Below are positions 22,687 through 35,800 of a stretch of DNA of 64,000 nt, in pieces. The notes beneath the pieces were generated by a model. That model searched no databases and had not been told where the DNA came from. It saw only the letters and a list, made by a program, of their open reading frames with translations. A program made the translations under genes and the position numbers. Position 1 is the first letter of the stretch. Every line of letters starts with the position of its first letter. Where the stretch lies: NCBI GenBank assembly GCA_025024175.1, contig QCXZ01000001.1, positions 8,184,001-8,248,000 on the forward strand, given 5' to 3'. The stretch is from Rhyzopertha dominica (Eukaryota; Arthropoda; Insecta; Coleoptera; Bostrichidae).

Positions 22687-24175
22687 TTTGTTCGAGCGGT
22701 CATTGATAAGTGAAGCTCTACAAGTGGAAGTATGTTATAGGATTAATTCGTATCTAAATTTAGGCATCAAATTATGTCCATTGGACATTTCTTGGATGTG
22801 TAACTTAATCTTGAACTTAGGATTCCCCAGCAGATCAAAAATAAAATTTCCAATTAGTGATTGGACACTGTAAAACCACATTTTTATTTACAACTGCTGT
22901 TTGTATACAGGGTGTGTTTAACAGGTTCTTGTAAAATATGGATAAGATAATTGAAAAATGATTTCCTTTAACAGGTGATATTTCCTCCTGGTTTTGTATG
23001 TTTCAATCAATTCTTCAGGCCTATTAATTTATTTTCATTTAGTGCTTAATTAAATGTTTTTTGAAAAAAGGGGTAAGAAACAGTACCAAAATTTGTACGC
23101 CCGCTGTACCTCCAAGTAATATAACAAATCACAATTTTAATAATAAAGCAACGGATTTCATGCCTATAGATTTTCAGCATCACAGAGAAAAGTACAAAGA
23201 AATATATGAAACTTGCAGTAATACAGTCCATCACATAAGTAATTACAAACAAATTATTCACCCTTCTGTTTTCCAGATATGATCCCTGGTGGCTCTCATA
23301 TTTGTAAAATTTAAAACATTTTAAAATAAAATTCATAATTGTTACAATAGGCAATTTTCAAAATAAGAAGTTTCAATTATAAGAAATTATTAAATGCATG
23401 TTAGCGTACTCATTTATATGAACATTCCATTATATTTATTTCAAAATTTTTGCAACAAAATCAATCAAAATGACAATGTAACAGTGACAACTTACACAGT
23501 TTTATTATTTATCATCGATGATTTGATAAAAACAATTGATTTAGTTAAGCAGTGAAAATGTGTATATTCAACTGCAATTTTTTTAGAAAGGATCAATTGT
23601 AGCCACATAAACAGAGTACACTTTTTTATAAGGCTCAAAGATTAAAATAACAGATGTTTTTGAAAAAAATACTTACCTGTTTTAGATATTTTTGAAAAAC
23701 TGTTTCTCTTTCCCCATGTTTAAGAGTCAATATCTCAGTAGGCAGGCCTTATTAAAAAAAAAGTTATACTGTAAAATAGTGTTATTTTTGCACCAGTTTT
23801 CAGAATCCGAGACTTCGCCCACATAATGCGGGACACCCTGTAGAAAAATCAAAATTTTGCACCTATATGTATCATAGTGTACGTCTGTCAGTTGTAGTTT
23901 GTTTCATGATACCCATGAAAAATATCGAATTTCTGGACACCGACCAAGGCTTTTTATTATTTGTGAAGCCAACTGTAGCATGGTTTGACATTTACCATCA
24001 TACATCAAAAACCTCGTTCAATGACATGCTTGAAGTAATAATATCAAACGTATGAAAAATGGGTATTTTGAAAAATAAAAAATGGAACAACCTAATGATA
24101 ACTTATCAAGAGTGTTGTCATTTTCGGAAGTAAGAGAAAACATTTTCAAGTACTTCTTAATATAAATAAATATTC
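22687..24175. other. spacer between the two transporter genes
   Basis: A possible 5' UTR acceptor for gene A (TTGTAG, AG at 22718-22719) is next to its start. TACAGGGTGT (22906) and ACACCCTGTA (ending 23842) bound a 937-base stretch as possible transposon ends. No degenerate copy of gene A's last exon was found downstream of gene B. No coding sequence is supported. Confidence 0.45.
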
Positions 24176-24181
24176 TTTATT
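24176..24181 (-). promoter_or_regulatory. poly(A) signal AATAAA of CarT-like gene B
   Basis: AATAAA on the minus strand lies 28 bases beyond the stop codon at 24210-24212. Its closeness supports 24210 as the true gene end, rather than read-through into a further exon. Confidence 0.7.
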
Positions 24182-24209
24182 GGTCTCTGAACATATGTAC
24201 AAAACTTTT

Positions 24210-27200
24210 CTAATTCAAATTCATTAAAGGCCCCCTTGGTATGTCACACACCTTATCTTCATTGTGTCCTGGTTCATAATATTTCAGAGGAATACACCTC
24301 CAGCAATCCTCCAAGGTGAAGTCTTTTCCGAATTGCTCACCTTCCTCGACNGTTTGAGGCAATGGATGATGTAATGTTTCCGGCAATCGAAGCCCTGCCA
24401 GACCTCCTAACACTGATATGACCCCCATTACAATCAGGGGAAGTACCAACATTTCTGAACCCTAAAAGTTATTTAAATGTATTTTTCCTATTACTTCATA
24501 ACAATTAATCGGAATGTTTCAGACAGAAACAATTATCTTGGATTAAAATTAATCTGTAATCAAAGTGATTGTATTGAGGATATCTAGCACAAATTTTATG
24601 ATACATTATCAAGCAATTTAATAAGACCATGTCGGTGAAATCAGTGAAACTGTTTATGATGCTATAAAATCATTGCTCATAGATCCATGTCCAGTACTTC
24701 AAATAAATTAATTAAAGACGAATTAAAGACAGTTATAACTTAATTGCCAATTAAGTTTTACAACAAATTCATATCACATGATAGCTGGACAATGAGGACA
24801 CAATTAACTAGAATTCTGAAGTTTAATAGGAATTATTCAAGTATCAATGTCTTCTCCACTGTATTAAATATTAATAAGGAAATATTAAAGAGCACTTTCG
24901 GTTTCAAATGGCTATCATCAGTGCCTGTGCTTTATGAAAAAAGACAAACTATGGGGAACAAGAAATTCATTTTGATAGAAGTAAAAAATGAAAACAACTA
25001 TCAGACTTTAAAATTATGAGTGTAGCTTGCCCAGTTGCAGGAAGTCATCAACATTATGATTGAATATTGAACAAATTATTTAAAATGGGTGAGATAAAAT
25101 TTTGAATTTCATTTAAAACTATAAAACTGTAAAATTTTTGCATTATCTAAACTGGTAGAGTGTTTATTAAGCATTAAATGGTTGGCCAAGGAGAAATTTG
25201 TAATAACTTCATCAGTGCTCTTATATTTTTGAAATTGTTTAGGGTGTTCCTTAGCTCTAACCACCAATAGTATGAAACAAAAACATAAATTTTGTTAAGT
25301 ATTTAAGATATAATTTTTCTATGGAATAATTTGGAAAGTTATTGTTATGTATAAGTAATTTGTAAAATAATGACAAATTCTTTTTGAAAAGCCATATAGG
25401 AAGGAGATACTTTAAAAAGTGTTAAATAAAGAATTAAAGACAGTTAATTTATGTTGGTAAGGATGAAAAAATTCAAAAGTAAAGTGTTGATATGATTCGT
25501 TACGTTTAATTAACAAATTTCTTTTTCATGACTGCAATTTATAGACGGATGTAATGTATTAATAAAAGAAAGAAAATTAATGGAATCCACTTGTTTTCCG
25601 TTAAAAAAGAGAAGACATTGATATTTGAATAACTTCTATTAAATCAAAACTCCACACTGATGGACCAGTTCACTGTTTTTCTGAAGTCTTATAACTAATA
25701 AAATTTACCAGGTATGTAACGAAGGGAATTATCATCAATCCTAGTCCAGCTACATAAGATGAAAATCCAATTCCAATTCCTCTCAATTGGGTCGGGTACA
25801 ATTCCCCAGCAAACGGATACATAATCAAAAATGATGCAGATATAAAAAACTTGGATACCAAATATAATATCAACATTGTGTTAACATCCTCTGAAATACC
25901 AAAACATGATCTTCAAGAGAAATGTAATTTTTCTACTAGTCTTACCAGGAGGAATCAGAACAGTCGCAATACAACTAACTCCACTGATGACCATAGAAAG
26001 AGCGAGAGGCCATCGTCGTCCCCACTTGTCTATGATCATCCAGCACACGAAATGGCTAGGGACTTCAACTAGCGCCGACAAAAAGAAGCTGAAATATTGA
26101 TTATTTCCAAGAGAAGGTCCGTAGTACGACATCCCCATATAAACCATTTCGTTCGCAAACCAATTCAACGTAATCAAAATCGTTTTCAGACGCATATTCG
26201 GTGTCTTCCACAAAGCAGCCAATCCCGGACCATTCTTTAATAGTTTCTCCTGACTCTTGGTCCTTTTGTACAACATCTCCTGCTCGACCTGTTGCCTGAA
26301 GCTCTCAGGTACTTCATTACCGTTTACGCGTGCCATCGTTTCTAATATTCGAGACGCTTCCTCGAAACGACCCTTGGTGAGGAGCCAACGTGCGCTCTCT
26401 GGGAGGAAGAACCAGTAGAGGTAGTACAGTGCGAAAGGAAGAGACGTTGCTAGAGTTAAGTGGAGCCAATCGCGGATGAAGTACGTCACTCCAGAGAGCA
26501 ACATTATACCAATGGTATAGAACATGCAGGTTTGGACGGTTACGAAAGAACGGTAGTTTGGTCCCACCAGTTCCAGAGCTAAAAGATATTATTATTAAGA
26601 AAATTATGGAGAATACATTTAATATTTTATCCTTCTGGCACAAAAAATTCATGTCACACCAATTTGATATACAAGGGCAGTTTCTTTATTTATCTCCGAT
26701 GGGTGATAAAAATAAGATCCATTTACATTAATAACATATTTTATTTGGTGATTTTGTAGAACTCAACTTCTAATAATAAAATAATTTTTATATGTAAAAG
26801 GAATTTATTTTTATAACCCATCGGCAGTTGAAAAAAATCCTTCGTAGAGTAATTTTCATACTAGTGTAACCTTCTATTCCTTAAACTGCCGATAATGGAA
26901 TACAAAATACATAGTTTTACAATTATGGTACATAAAACTTGCACATTCCTTAAATATTGAAAGTGTATTAACATACTAAAATTCAAATATCTCAAAAAAG
27001 TTGTGAATACTTTTCAGGGACACTTTGTATTGAGAGTTGCATAGAACGTAAATGTTTATAAAAAACATATTTAGTAGGATATCCTGCATTAACTGTAATA
27101 AATACATCTCTTTTCAGCCTGCAAAAATTTGGAATATTCTAGGTTTTCTTTTTCAATTCTACATAAATTTATTCTACATGAAACATCACTACTAAAAGAT

Positions 27201-30026
27201 GAAAGGATTTTTGTACATTCAAATGATAAATTAACTCCTTCATTTCTACTTTACTATACTCCAACATTACGAAATTAACATTAAATAATGAATGTTTCCA
27301 AGACTGAAATTAGCATTAATAATTAAATCTTTCATTCATTGTTTCTATTAGGTTTAAATTATTACTGCCTCTTCAATTGAAGTTTCTATATCTTAACGGC
27401 ACTTTTGAAAGTTTATGGTTCTAATTATCTTTATGAGTGGATCAAAATTACAAGCACTATATAATTCGTTTATTGCTTGTCTGGAGATGACTAAAATTTT
27501 TACAATACTTGCTGCAGTTTTTTTTGTAATATAAGGCTTTGTATTATTTATACTGAAGCTTAAATGATGTATTGTGGTGAAATTTTTAACCACACTGCAT
27601 ACAATATGTTTTTCTAAAAATGTACATATCATAAAAAGATTTTGTTTACTAACAAGATAATGTAAACAATCGACAATATAAATTACAATAACTGACAGCA
27701 TGTCTTTTAATCCCAATTCCCTTATTTATTAGGTTACTGGTTTCGACGTTTAATTTACATAATCGGACCAAGCTACAAAATTAAAGCATAATATATACAA
27801 ATGAAAAAACACAAATTAATAGAACTTACAATAATTATATCACTTTATCATTGACAACTGATAAATAAAATGTTATTTTACTAAAGATATGTTGATGTCA
27901 TTATAGGTATTAGGACAGCTAATTTAGAAGAATAAAAAAATTTTGTTAACCCTCTGAATGCTAAAAAATGAAATATTCAATTTAATTTAGAATTTGAAAA
28001 TGAAAACAAATTAAATTTTTCATACATTTCATTAGATAAAGTTAATTGTAAAATTGAATTTACGATATTTAGAACACCAACTACTACTGGAATATCCATA
28101 CACAGTACGTCTTTGCATCCATGGCAATATAAAAAGGCCGTAAAACATAATTTAAACAAATTGTTAAAAGTACCTTTAAGTAAAATTAACTTTAATGATG
28201 AATTAAGTGTAATAAAAAAAAAACGGAAATTAACGGTATACAAGCTAAAACAGTAGACAAATTATTGAATAAGAAACTACGTAATAAAATAATAAGTGAA
28301 AATTTTCCTATTATGAATATTTCAGAATCCAATTAAAAATATTATTCTATTTCATATTTAAGCAACAAAATTTGAAATAAATATATATAAAGATAATTTA
28401 TTAATTACTTTTAAACCCATTTCAACTTAAAAAAAAGGTCCCTGAACTTGATAAATGTGGGGTATATAAATTAAGATGCAAAGACTGTAACTACCTTGGT
28501 AGAACGTTTAGAAATTTTGGTATAACAATAGAAGAGCATTTAAGATCTTGATGATTGTAACAAAATTATTCATTGTTCGCAAACCATCTTTTAGATGCAG
28601 GACACAGTTTTGAAATTAATAGTAAGGTTGAAACTTTACATATTCACATGAAGGGCAACTTATTAAACTCATTAGAAATTTTGGAAATAATTACATCATA
28701 CAAATGCTCTGATGCAATATTCCTAAATTTAGAACCAACATCATTAATAAACAGTGACATCATTATTGTAAGTTGCATTAATTTGTGTTTTTTCGTATGT
28801 ATATATGGTTTAATTTTTTAGCCTGGTTTAATGATAAGGTAATATTGAATCTCGAAACCGCTTACAGAATAAATAAAGGAATTTGGAGTAAGACTTACTA
28901 TTTCAGTTATTGTAATTTTTATACTTACACGCCAAAGTTGGGTAATATTTACTATTTCGGAGAATTTTTATAAAAACAAAAAAAAAGTTTAGTGTATTAC
29001 ACTTTCAATGACTGCTTGCTAGCTAAAATTGTAGAAATTACTTTGTCTTTGTTAATAATTATATTGCGCTTTTCTCTTAATTTTATTTAATTCTTTCCTC
29101 CTTTACTAGACAGCTATAATAATACGTTCAGAAAAAATTGACAATTGCTCAATGAAGTCAAAAGTCCTAAAGTACATATAAACTAAAGAAGAGTAACAAA
29201 CCTCCCTAGCAACTAAAGTTTAGATTGGCATACAACGTTAAATTAAAAATCTACTTACAGAGGATGAATGGTATTTGATAGATCGCAGGAATGGCAAGTC
29301 CAACTATTACACGACTTCCAGCCCATGCCCAAAACTTCGAAGAACTTGCAGTTAGCAAATTGCCGACTATCAAAGTCGTGAGACAAATAAAAAACGAATT
29401 TTTTCTTCCGAATCGATCGCTAATATGTCCAAAAAGGTAGACGCCAATCGGACCTCCTATGTTTAATGCAGAGAGCGCTAATGTGGGATAAATATCTTTA
29501 TCACACACCAAGTCGAACTAAAAAAAATCATCAACATTAAGGATGTTCATAACCAAACATCTTTCTCGTACATCAATTACAATACTAGAGACTATTTTCG
29601 ATGTGTTGTACTCCCATCCTTGCAGACACTTTTCCTGGGGCCATGACACGTTCGGCTGAATCAATTCATGGTTCTCTAAAATTTCCGCCCAATTCACAGC
29701 GTATCTGCTGCAAGAACTGTAACTGCCGTTTGTCTGTGGAATCGCCAGAGCCTTTCGCATGTCCACTGACAAATTCTGCAATTCGGGGACGTAACACCAA
29801 TGCGGAGGTGTCTCCGTCATGAACAACTGGTTGAAAGCTCCGAACCCGGAGGGAAAACATGCAGGAAGACACACCAGCCATAACAGGAGTTTCTGATATT
29901 TGCCGAACTCACCGACTTGCGGCAAGATATCATCCAAGTCTACATTATCCTAAATACAGTCAAAGTAGATAAAGTAACAAGACTATTGGTGGTACTTACA
30001 TTCTCCTTGTGTTTAGTGTGTTCCAT
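24210..30026 (-). CDS. CarT: SLC22 / carcinine-transporter-like protein B
   Basis: Six coding exons: 30000-30026, 29572-29949, 29259-29517, 25946-26578, 25709-25890, 24210-24461. They join in phase to 576 residues (TAG). Exons 2-5 have exactly the lengths of gene A (378, 259, 633, 182), which shows tandem duplication. The start MEHTKHKEN leads to DNVDLDDILPQVGEFGKYQK. The SLC22 motif is GHISDRFGRK, with the canonical DR where gene A has DQ; PESARWLL and LVGPNYRSFVT are intact. After CWRCIPLKYYEPG the reading continues into a short unrelated tail and stops, so the 59-residue cytosolic tail of gene A is missing. An ambiguous base lies at 24352, where the codon is ACN (Thr). An acceptor at 30039-30040 just upstream of the ATG implies a non-coding 5' exon further right. 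The 2.7-kb intron 3 holds a Penelope-like fossil. Confidence 0.88.
27945..28760 (+). pseudogene. Penelope-like retroelement fossil (RT end + GIY-YIG)
   Basis: Plus strand, opposite to the host gene. At 27960-28240 the reading LNFSYISLDKVNCKIEFTIF, then RTPTTTGISIHSTSLHPWQ, then KAVKHNLNKLL matches the 3' end of the Penelope-type reverse transcriptase. At 28438-28760 the reading CGVYKLRCKDCNYLGRTFRN, EEHLRS, FANHLLDAGHSF and LNSLEILEIITSY matches the GIY-YIG endonuclease (GVYKL and YLGRT are the two motif halves, the second decayed). Stops and a gap separate the pieces. The N-terminal RT with the YADD box was not found. Inactive. Confidence 0.65.
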
Positions 30027-30599
30027 GTTACGGTTGACCTGCAAATTGGATGGCCATTGCCCAGTGCAGGTTTAAAAAGGCTGGATTATGCCTATCTTAA
30101 TTATCCTGAAACCCGCTAGATTTTATTAGTGTTTGATTTTATCTTATCTGGAGGCTTTAATAATCATCACATAAATTGCTAGACAATGTGACACACAGAT
30201 GGAAGATAAACTTACCAATCTTGCCTAGTACATCCGGCACCCTCCCAGTCGAATTACTCAGCAGATAGTGCTGATGTCCAAAGTTATCTTGAATTTAAAA
30301 TGATGTAACAGAATACAAGGAAATCAATCACATGTGGAATGTCAAGAGTAGTTTACATTACTATACTTACCGTTTAATAAAAAAAAATGGTCTGCTATTT
30401 CTTTAAACTGGCTAACGCTATGGGGTATAAGACAATTTTAAAAAAAATTGATACAATACTACGTAGCAATTGCCTTAGTCTGAAAAATGACATTTTCCCT
30501 AAACTTATACTAAGGACATAAACAATGCAAAGAAATCCCCCTCATAGTAGTTAAAAGGCTCAGATAAAATGTGGGTAAAACTGTTCAAGAACAAATTCC

Positions 30600-30936
30600 T
30601 TTTACAGATGATGAAATTTTCTTAAAATCTGAGATGACATCAAAAAATACAGAACATACAAGTGGACTGAAGCCTGTAAGGAAATTAATGTTAAGCAAGG
30701 CAAAGAATACTGGCAACTAATAAAGAAGCTACCAAAATATAAAATTAGCCATCCCGAATAACAATGAAATTATGTCACATAATAAAATTGTAGCTCGTTT
30801 ATTTCGGGATCATTATGAGCAGGTCCTCGCTCCATTATTTTTCAATTTGTACACCCATGATCTGCCAGTTACCCAAGGAAGAAAATTTATTTATGTGGAT
30901 GATATGGCACTTGCACATCAAAGTAATAATATATGA
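30600..30936 (+). pseudogene. non-LTR retrotransposon RT fragment
   Basis: An open stretch 30817-30936 reads VLAPLFFNLYTHDLPVTQGR then KFIYVDDMALAHQ, the RT block with the YxDD active site (here YVDD). Upstream, 30640-30730, EINVKQGKEYWQLIKKL resembles the linker before the RT of the same elements. There are stops on both sides; only a remnant survives. Confidence 0.6.
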
Positions 30937-31089
30937 GGGTCATGTCATAATTCCTGCACATATCAAGCTGGCACTGAACTGGCGATGGTGAAAAAACAAG
31001 TGCTGTCAAATGATAAAAGTCTATCATTGGGACATCACTTCGCTCAATTTATGTGTAAAAAGTTCTCAAATCGGGATAGTTTGATGCAA

Positions 31090-31520
31090 TGGGACACATC
31101 ACTGTAGTCATTATTAGTGTTAAAGACGACCACAGAAGTTGGAGATCTCATACTGCTACCGATAACACTTTTGCTGCTGTTGTGGCTACATGCTATATTA
31201 ATGAAAGAAGACCGCATTTGTCCAGCAATAGACAAATGTATGTCAAATGTAAATGCATGATTCCAAAAGTGTAGATGAGATATGAAAGACAGCGGCGCAA
31301 TCCTCTTGCATGATAATGTTTGATCGCATAAAGCAGTGTCAGTCAAAAGAGTTTGTGAGAAGAACTGTTGTGAAATTCTCTCACATCCCCCATGCAGCCC
31401 TGACATGAGTCCTCCAGATTTCGTTCTGTTTCTCCAGTGGAAAGGAGAATTTCGTGAAGTCAGATTTATTGACTTGGAAGGATTAATGTCCTGCAACAGG
31501 TATATACATTCCACCTGCTG
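31090..31520 (+). pseudogene. mariner-type transposase fossil
   Basis: Around 31297-31500 the plus strand reads ILLHDNV, HKAVSVKRVCEKN, then EILSHPPCSPDMSPPDFVLF and GEFREVRF. These are the second catalytic block (HDN.R.H) and the HPPYSPDLAPSDFHLF block of mariner transposases; the final catalytic D lies in the latter. Stops interrupt it upstream. The long antisense ORF over this stretch is a shadow. Confidence 0.65.
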
Positions 31521-32439
31521 AAACCTCTTGACAAAAATGGTGTATTTAACGACATTACATTACTGCCGAAGAGATGGCAACCTGTTTTGGATATGCAAGG
31601 GAATTATATTGAACAACTTTATTGCAATTTTTAAACCTTGGCAAGGAAGACTTCGTTCGTTAGCCTTTTGACACTAAAAAATTTTAATGGGTCTTGTGAA
31701 TGACCCCAGTTGATAAAAAGAAGTTGTTTTCCAATGATCTTATCTGAAGGCTAAAATTTTTCATAAATTCATCTTGTATAATATAATTAAATGTAAAACC
31801 AGAAACTGAAATAACAAACTATAATTAATCTGCCATATTTGTTTGAAACTTTTTAGGTGTTTTGAAAATTAAACCAAATGATTATTAAATCTCACTAAAA
31901 TTATAAAAAAAATTGAGTAAAACTGAGAAGAACTTCATTTTGTTATTTTTTAATAATTATCTTTTAAATTTATGTATCTAGATTTTGAATGATCACACAT
32001 CCTGTGTGTTGTCATATGATAATCAAGACAGTTATCTGTGGCTCCAAAAAAAAACTTAGATAGCTAAAAGAAGAAAAGGATTCATTCAAATCCTGTATGC
32101 AAGGAAAGGACAAGATTCACAATATCAGTAGTGACATTGTACCTCGTTGGATGATACCAAGCTTTTTGGAATGTGTAGGGAAACATAATCAGGTCTTTAC
32201 AACTAAATAATGCTGAAAACAACTACTGTCATTTTGCTCCATCTGCTGAGATGAGTTAGTAACTACCCTACTAACAATTGCAATTGACATGAAATTGTAA
32301 ACAAATGTTTTGATTTTCCAAACTTTATTAATATATTAATCCTGAACAAAAGTTGGAAAGTTACTTTGAAATGAACAGAAAGCAAATTGAGTTTGGAAAT
32401 AGTTCACTAAACCTGGTCTGCAGGAGTTTCAAGAAGAAA

Positions 32440-32800
32440 CAGAAGTTAAAAACTTTTATTAGGCATCCGTCTCGATTGAGATGAACTTTCTATTGGAGCA
32501 CGTCATAAACTACTGTACCCAGATCATGTCCAATCTGTTAAAAAATTACAACTAGTAGGTTACTCTAGAAGATTACGGTTTTGTCAGTGGTATTTGAATA
32601 ATATTACAAATAACAATGAACTGGTCGAATATTTTTTTAGGCAGGGTGTTGTCTCATTCAGATTAACGTTAAAACTCAAGTTTTACTTGGTTTTCAGAAA
32701 TATTAAATGCAGAAGGTTATCAAAACGAAATCCTTACACCATTTGTAGGACAACTTCACGATGAATTGCAAGAGGACTATTTTTAACAACACATTGGAAA
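32440..32800 (+). pseudogene. fossil DDE (mariner-like) transposase, N-terminal half
   Basis: The plus strand reads LYPDHVQSVKKLQLVGYSRR then LRFCQWYLNN, the block before the first catalytic Asp in the family that elsewhere shows RYW..NPHW. NAEGYQNEILTPFVGQLHDE follows at 32705-32765 after decay. This is complementary in coverage to the C-terminal fossils at 8600-9150 and 12280-12715. Non-functional. Confidence 0.6.
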
Positions 32801-35800
32801 AAATAGATTTTCATTGAAAAATTTTTGATGACTGAATAATCAGCTAATGATTACTAAAAGTAGGTATAGATTTGTTTTAACAGTTTGACGGAAGACAAAT
32901 TCCCTGGTCAGCTAAGGAACGTTCACATAAATATAAAAAAGATAATACTGTCATGGTCAAAATTGCATCAGAATATTTCTGCTGTAAGACACAAATCATA
33001 CTATGATAAACTGTTTACTTTTTTAAATAAGAATTTACTTTAATCATTACATATTAATTTTTCATCACACCCCATCTCCCAAGCCTGTGTTACGCTCATG
33101 TCTGTGTAAATTAGATATTATGGCATGAATTAGCACTGAGACATATCTACTTAATGCTTCTTTCTTGAAAGTGTCTTACACCCCAACGAGAATCACAAAA
33201 AAAATATTATTTCATAATCAGAAAGCCAGTTCTGAAAAGCAGACCACAACAAAAAGAAAACCATATTAAATTAAAACACTTAGTGCCTGTGATAAATGAA
33301 ATGTTTATTGATATTGTTAAACTACAGAAGGTCCCAAAAAGGGGGAAGGAATTCATGTTCCGGATAATAACTATGAACCTAAAGGTAAATCTGAAAACAG
33401 CGTGCAGAAAATCGACAGTAAAACAACAGGAAAATATATAATTTTGATATTATTGGTCTTAGGCACCTAGACATGGTAACATTTTCATCAGAAAGAGAGC
33501 TAGTTATTGCACCAATGTTAAACAGGCGGGAATTTAGCGGCGATCTTTTTCCGAAAAGGTTTGCTCAACATTGGTTACATTTTTCCAGTGGGGCGATCTT
33601 TTTTATACAATGTAACAGACAAACTAGCATGGCACACGACTGGCAAACGAAACACTCAAACCAAGTTGTTTTCACATCCCTAATTTAGGCGGCACTTTTA
33701 TCAGTCAGCAAGAAAAACTTTGGTACAAACACGATCCATGAATGTAAATGCCCTGAAACTAAACCAGAGATTCACCCTAATAAAAATAAATCTTTAGGCC
33801 AACGGGACTACAAGCTAAACAGTTTCATAAAAAACGTCTCAAAATTACTCTCTTAATTTTAACATTCGCGCATCACACAAAATATAACAGACGATCTTAC
33901 ATGCTAATACAAAAGTTCATACAGCCTAGGATTCAGACGCAGCGGGGCAGGAAACCAACCCGGACCAGCACGCATCGATGCCGAACTTCCCCCTTGACTC
34001 GGGGATTGTTGCCATGAAAAATTTTGGGTGGTGCGGTGGCGTGTCGCTTTCCCTTGCCACTGCGGCTTTATTATCACACATACAAGGAATTCATAATTAT
34101 AATTCCACAATTATAATTACTTAAGAACATTGGGCAGGCTTCATTTCGTAATATTAACAATAATTAACACTAATGGAATTGATTTATTCTTTTGGCAACG
34201 TCACCTGAAGCATGCCCAAATCACAGTTTCATTACTTTGTTTTAACCTTATACCCGACGCTACAGATCCTACCAGGCTGTTATCCAGTACAAAATAAACG
34301 CGGACGCACCGCCATCTAACAGCCTGATACAAAATCACGCAACCCAAACACGCAAGGCACACGGGGCCTCACAGTAACAATCAAAAATGCCATTCATAAA
34401 ATTTATTATTCTCAATTTTCCTGAGTATGAATGTTAGTTTACTGTAAAATGGAATCTCGCACTCGAGCTTTCGGTAAGGGCCGAGAACCAAGACGCACTT
34501 AGGATCTAGTTTCACTTTTTTTTTTTATAGAGCAAAGCAATTTTTACAACAGCAATAAATGTGTACGTCATGCCTTTGAGATGCATATCAATTTCTAAGA
34601 TCAAACCTGATAGTGAACTGTTTACAACCAGAATTAAGCCTTATAAAATTTATATGCTGCTACAGTTGCAATACTGCTATTTATAGCTCCAGGATGTTCT
34701 AAATTTGTCACATCAATAAAGTGGAAGCTAGAAGAGAGTACACCAAAAAAGCTAGTTTGAATTACATAATTATTTGAGCACCACTTGTACTTGCTTTATA
34801 TACATCATTATTGTGTTCTAAAAGCCACAAATGAAGTTTTAATTTCAATTCTATAGAAAAAACTAATTCTGCATTTTGAAAGCACTTTGAAGATTCTTTC
34901 AAGTGACATACATGATAACTTGCAAAATTTAGTATCGGTGGCAAGCTATTTGAACTAATAATTGTAACAGCAATAAAGAAATAATTTTGTCAGAGGATTA
35001 TATCAAATAAATGTTATTTATGTTTTATAATGGGATTAGTACAGTTTACTTAATGATAGTGTTCCAATATGTTAATCAAATAGATTTATTACAAATTCAA
35101 TGAACTTCTGCTATTTATATCTGTATATATTTTTTTAATATCACAAAGAAAACATCAAATACTACAAATAAGCTGTTTTAAGTGCTTTGAGTACCACTTT
35201 AGAAGCTATTGAGATCTGTGAGTGAGGATGAGAGCAATAATTCTATTAGTAATACATCATTTTATAAAGATAACAACCATTGTTGGAACACATACAAAAA
35301 GTAATTAATTACACTAGAAAATGATAGCTACTGCTATTACAAAATTGCTCCAAAAGCTAGAAAACATCCTGAATAAACTATTTTAATTGTTTAAAAGAAC
35401 AACTTGAAGAGCTATGGAGATTTTTGAGAGCAACAATCAATTAAGACTTATTATTTGATAATAGATAATAATTTCTAACAGCTTTACAATTATTAAACAA
35501 AGAAAACACTGTAACTTGGCTTACATGTGTTGAAAATAATCGTGAAAATTAAATGTAACTCATTTAAATAAAAACATCGGATTTTAAAATGTTTTGCAGT
35601 GACTGTCATGAATAATAATAAAAAAGTTACAACTATAGCAGCAATAAAGTAATGATTAAGTCATGGGAATAAACCACAAAGTGTTATTGAACTTTTACAA
35701 CGGGCTTACCATAGATGATCCATTAATAAAGTTATTTATGACCACACACTTCCTATGTGACAGGAAATGTCGACAACTGAAAACCACGACTCTAAAAGAT

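Noticed and set aside
22906..23842. Single transposon bounded by TACAGGGTGT and ACACCCTGTA
   Set aside because: The ends match for only about 10 bases and the interior shows no inverted repeat or coding sequence. They could be ends of two different elements; kept only as a comment.
27393..27716. Minus-strand 107-residue ORF
   Set aside because: AT-rich and Ile/Asn-rich, in an intron beside a Penelope fossil; no motif on this strand.
31044..31514. Minus-strand 156-residue ORF
   Set aside because: It lies opposite a plus-strand mariner fossil whose HDN and SPDMSPPDF blocks explain the sequence; the minus frame has no recognisable motif.
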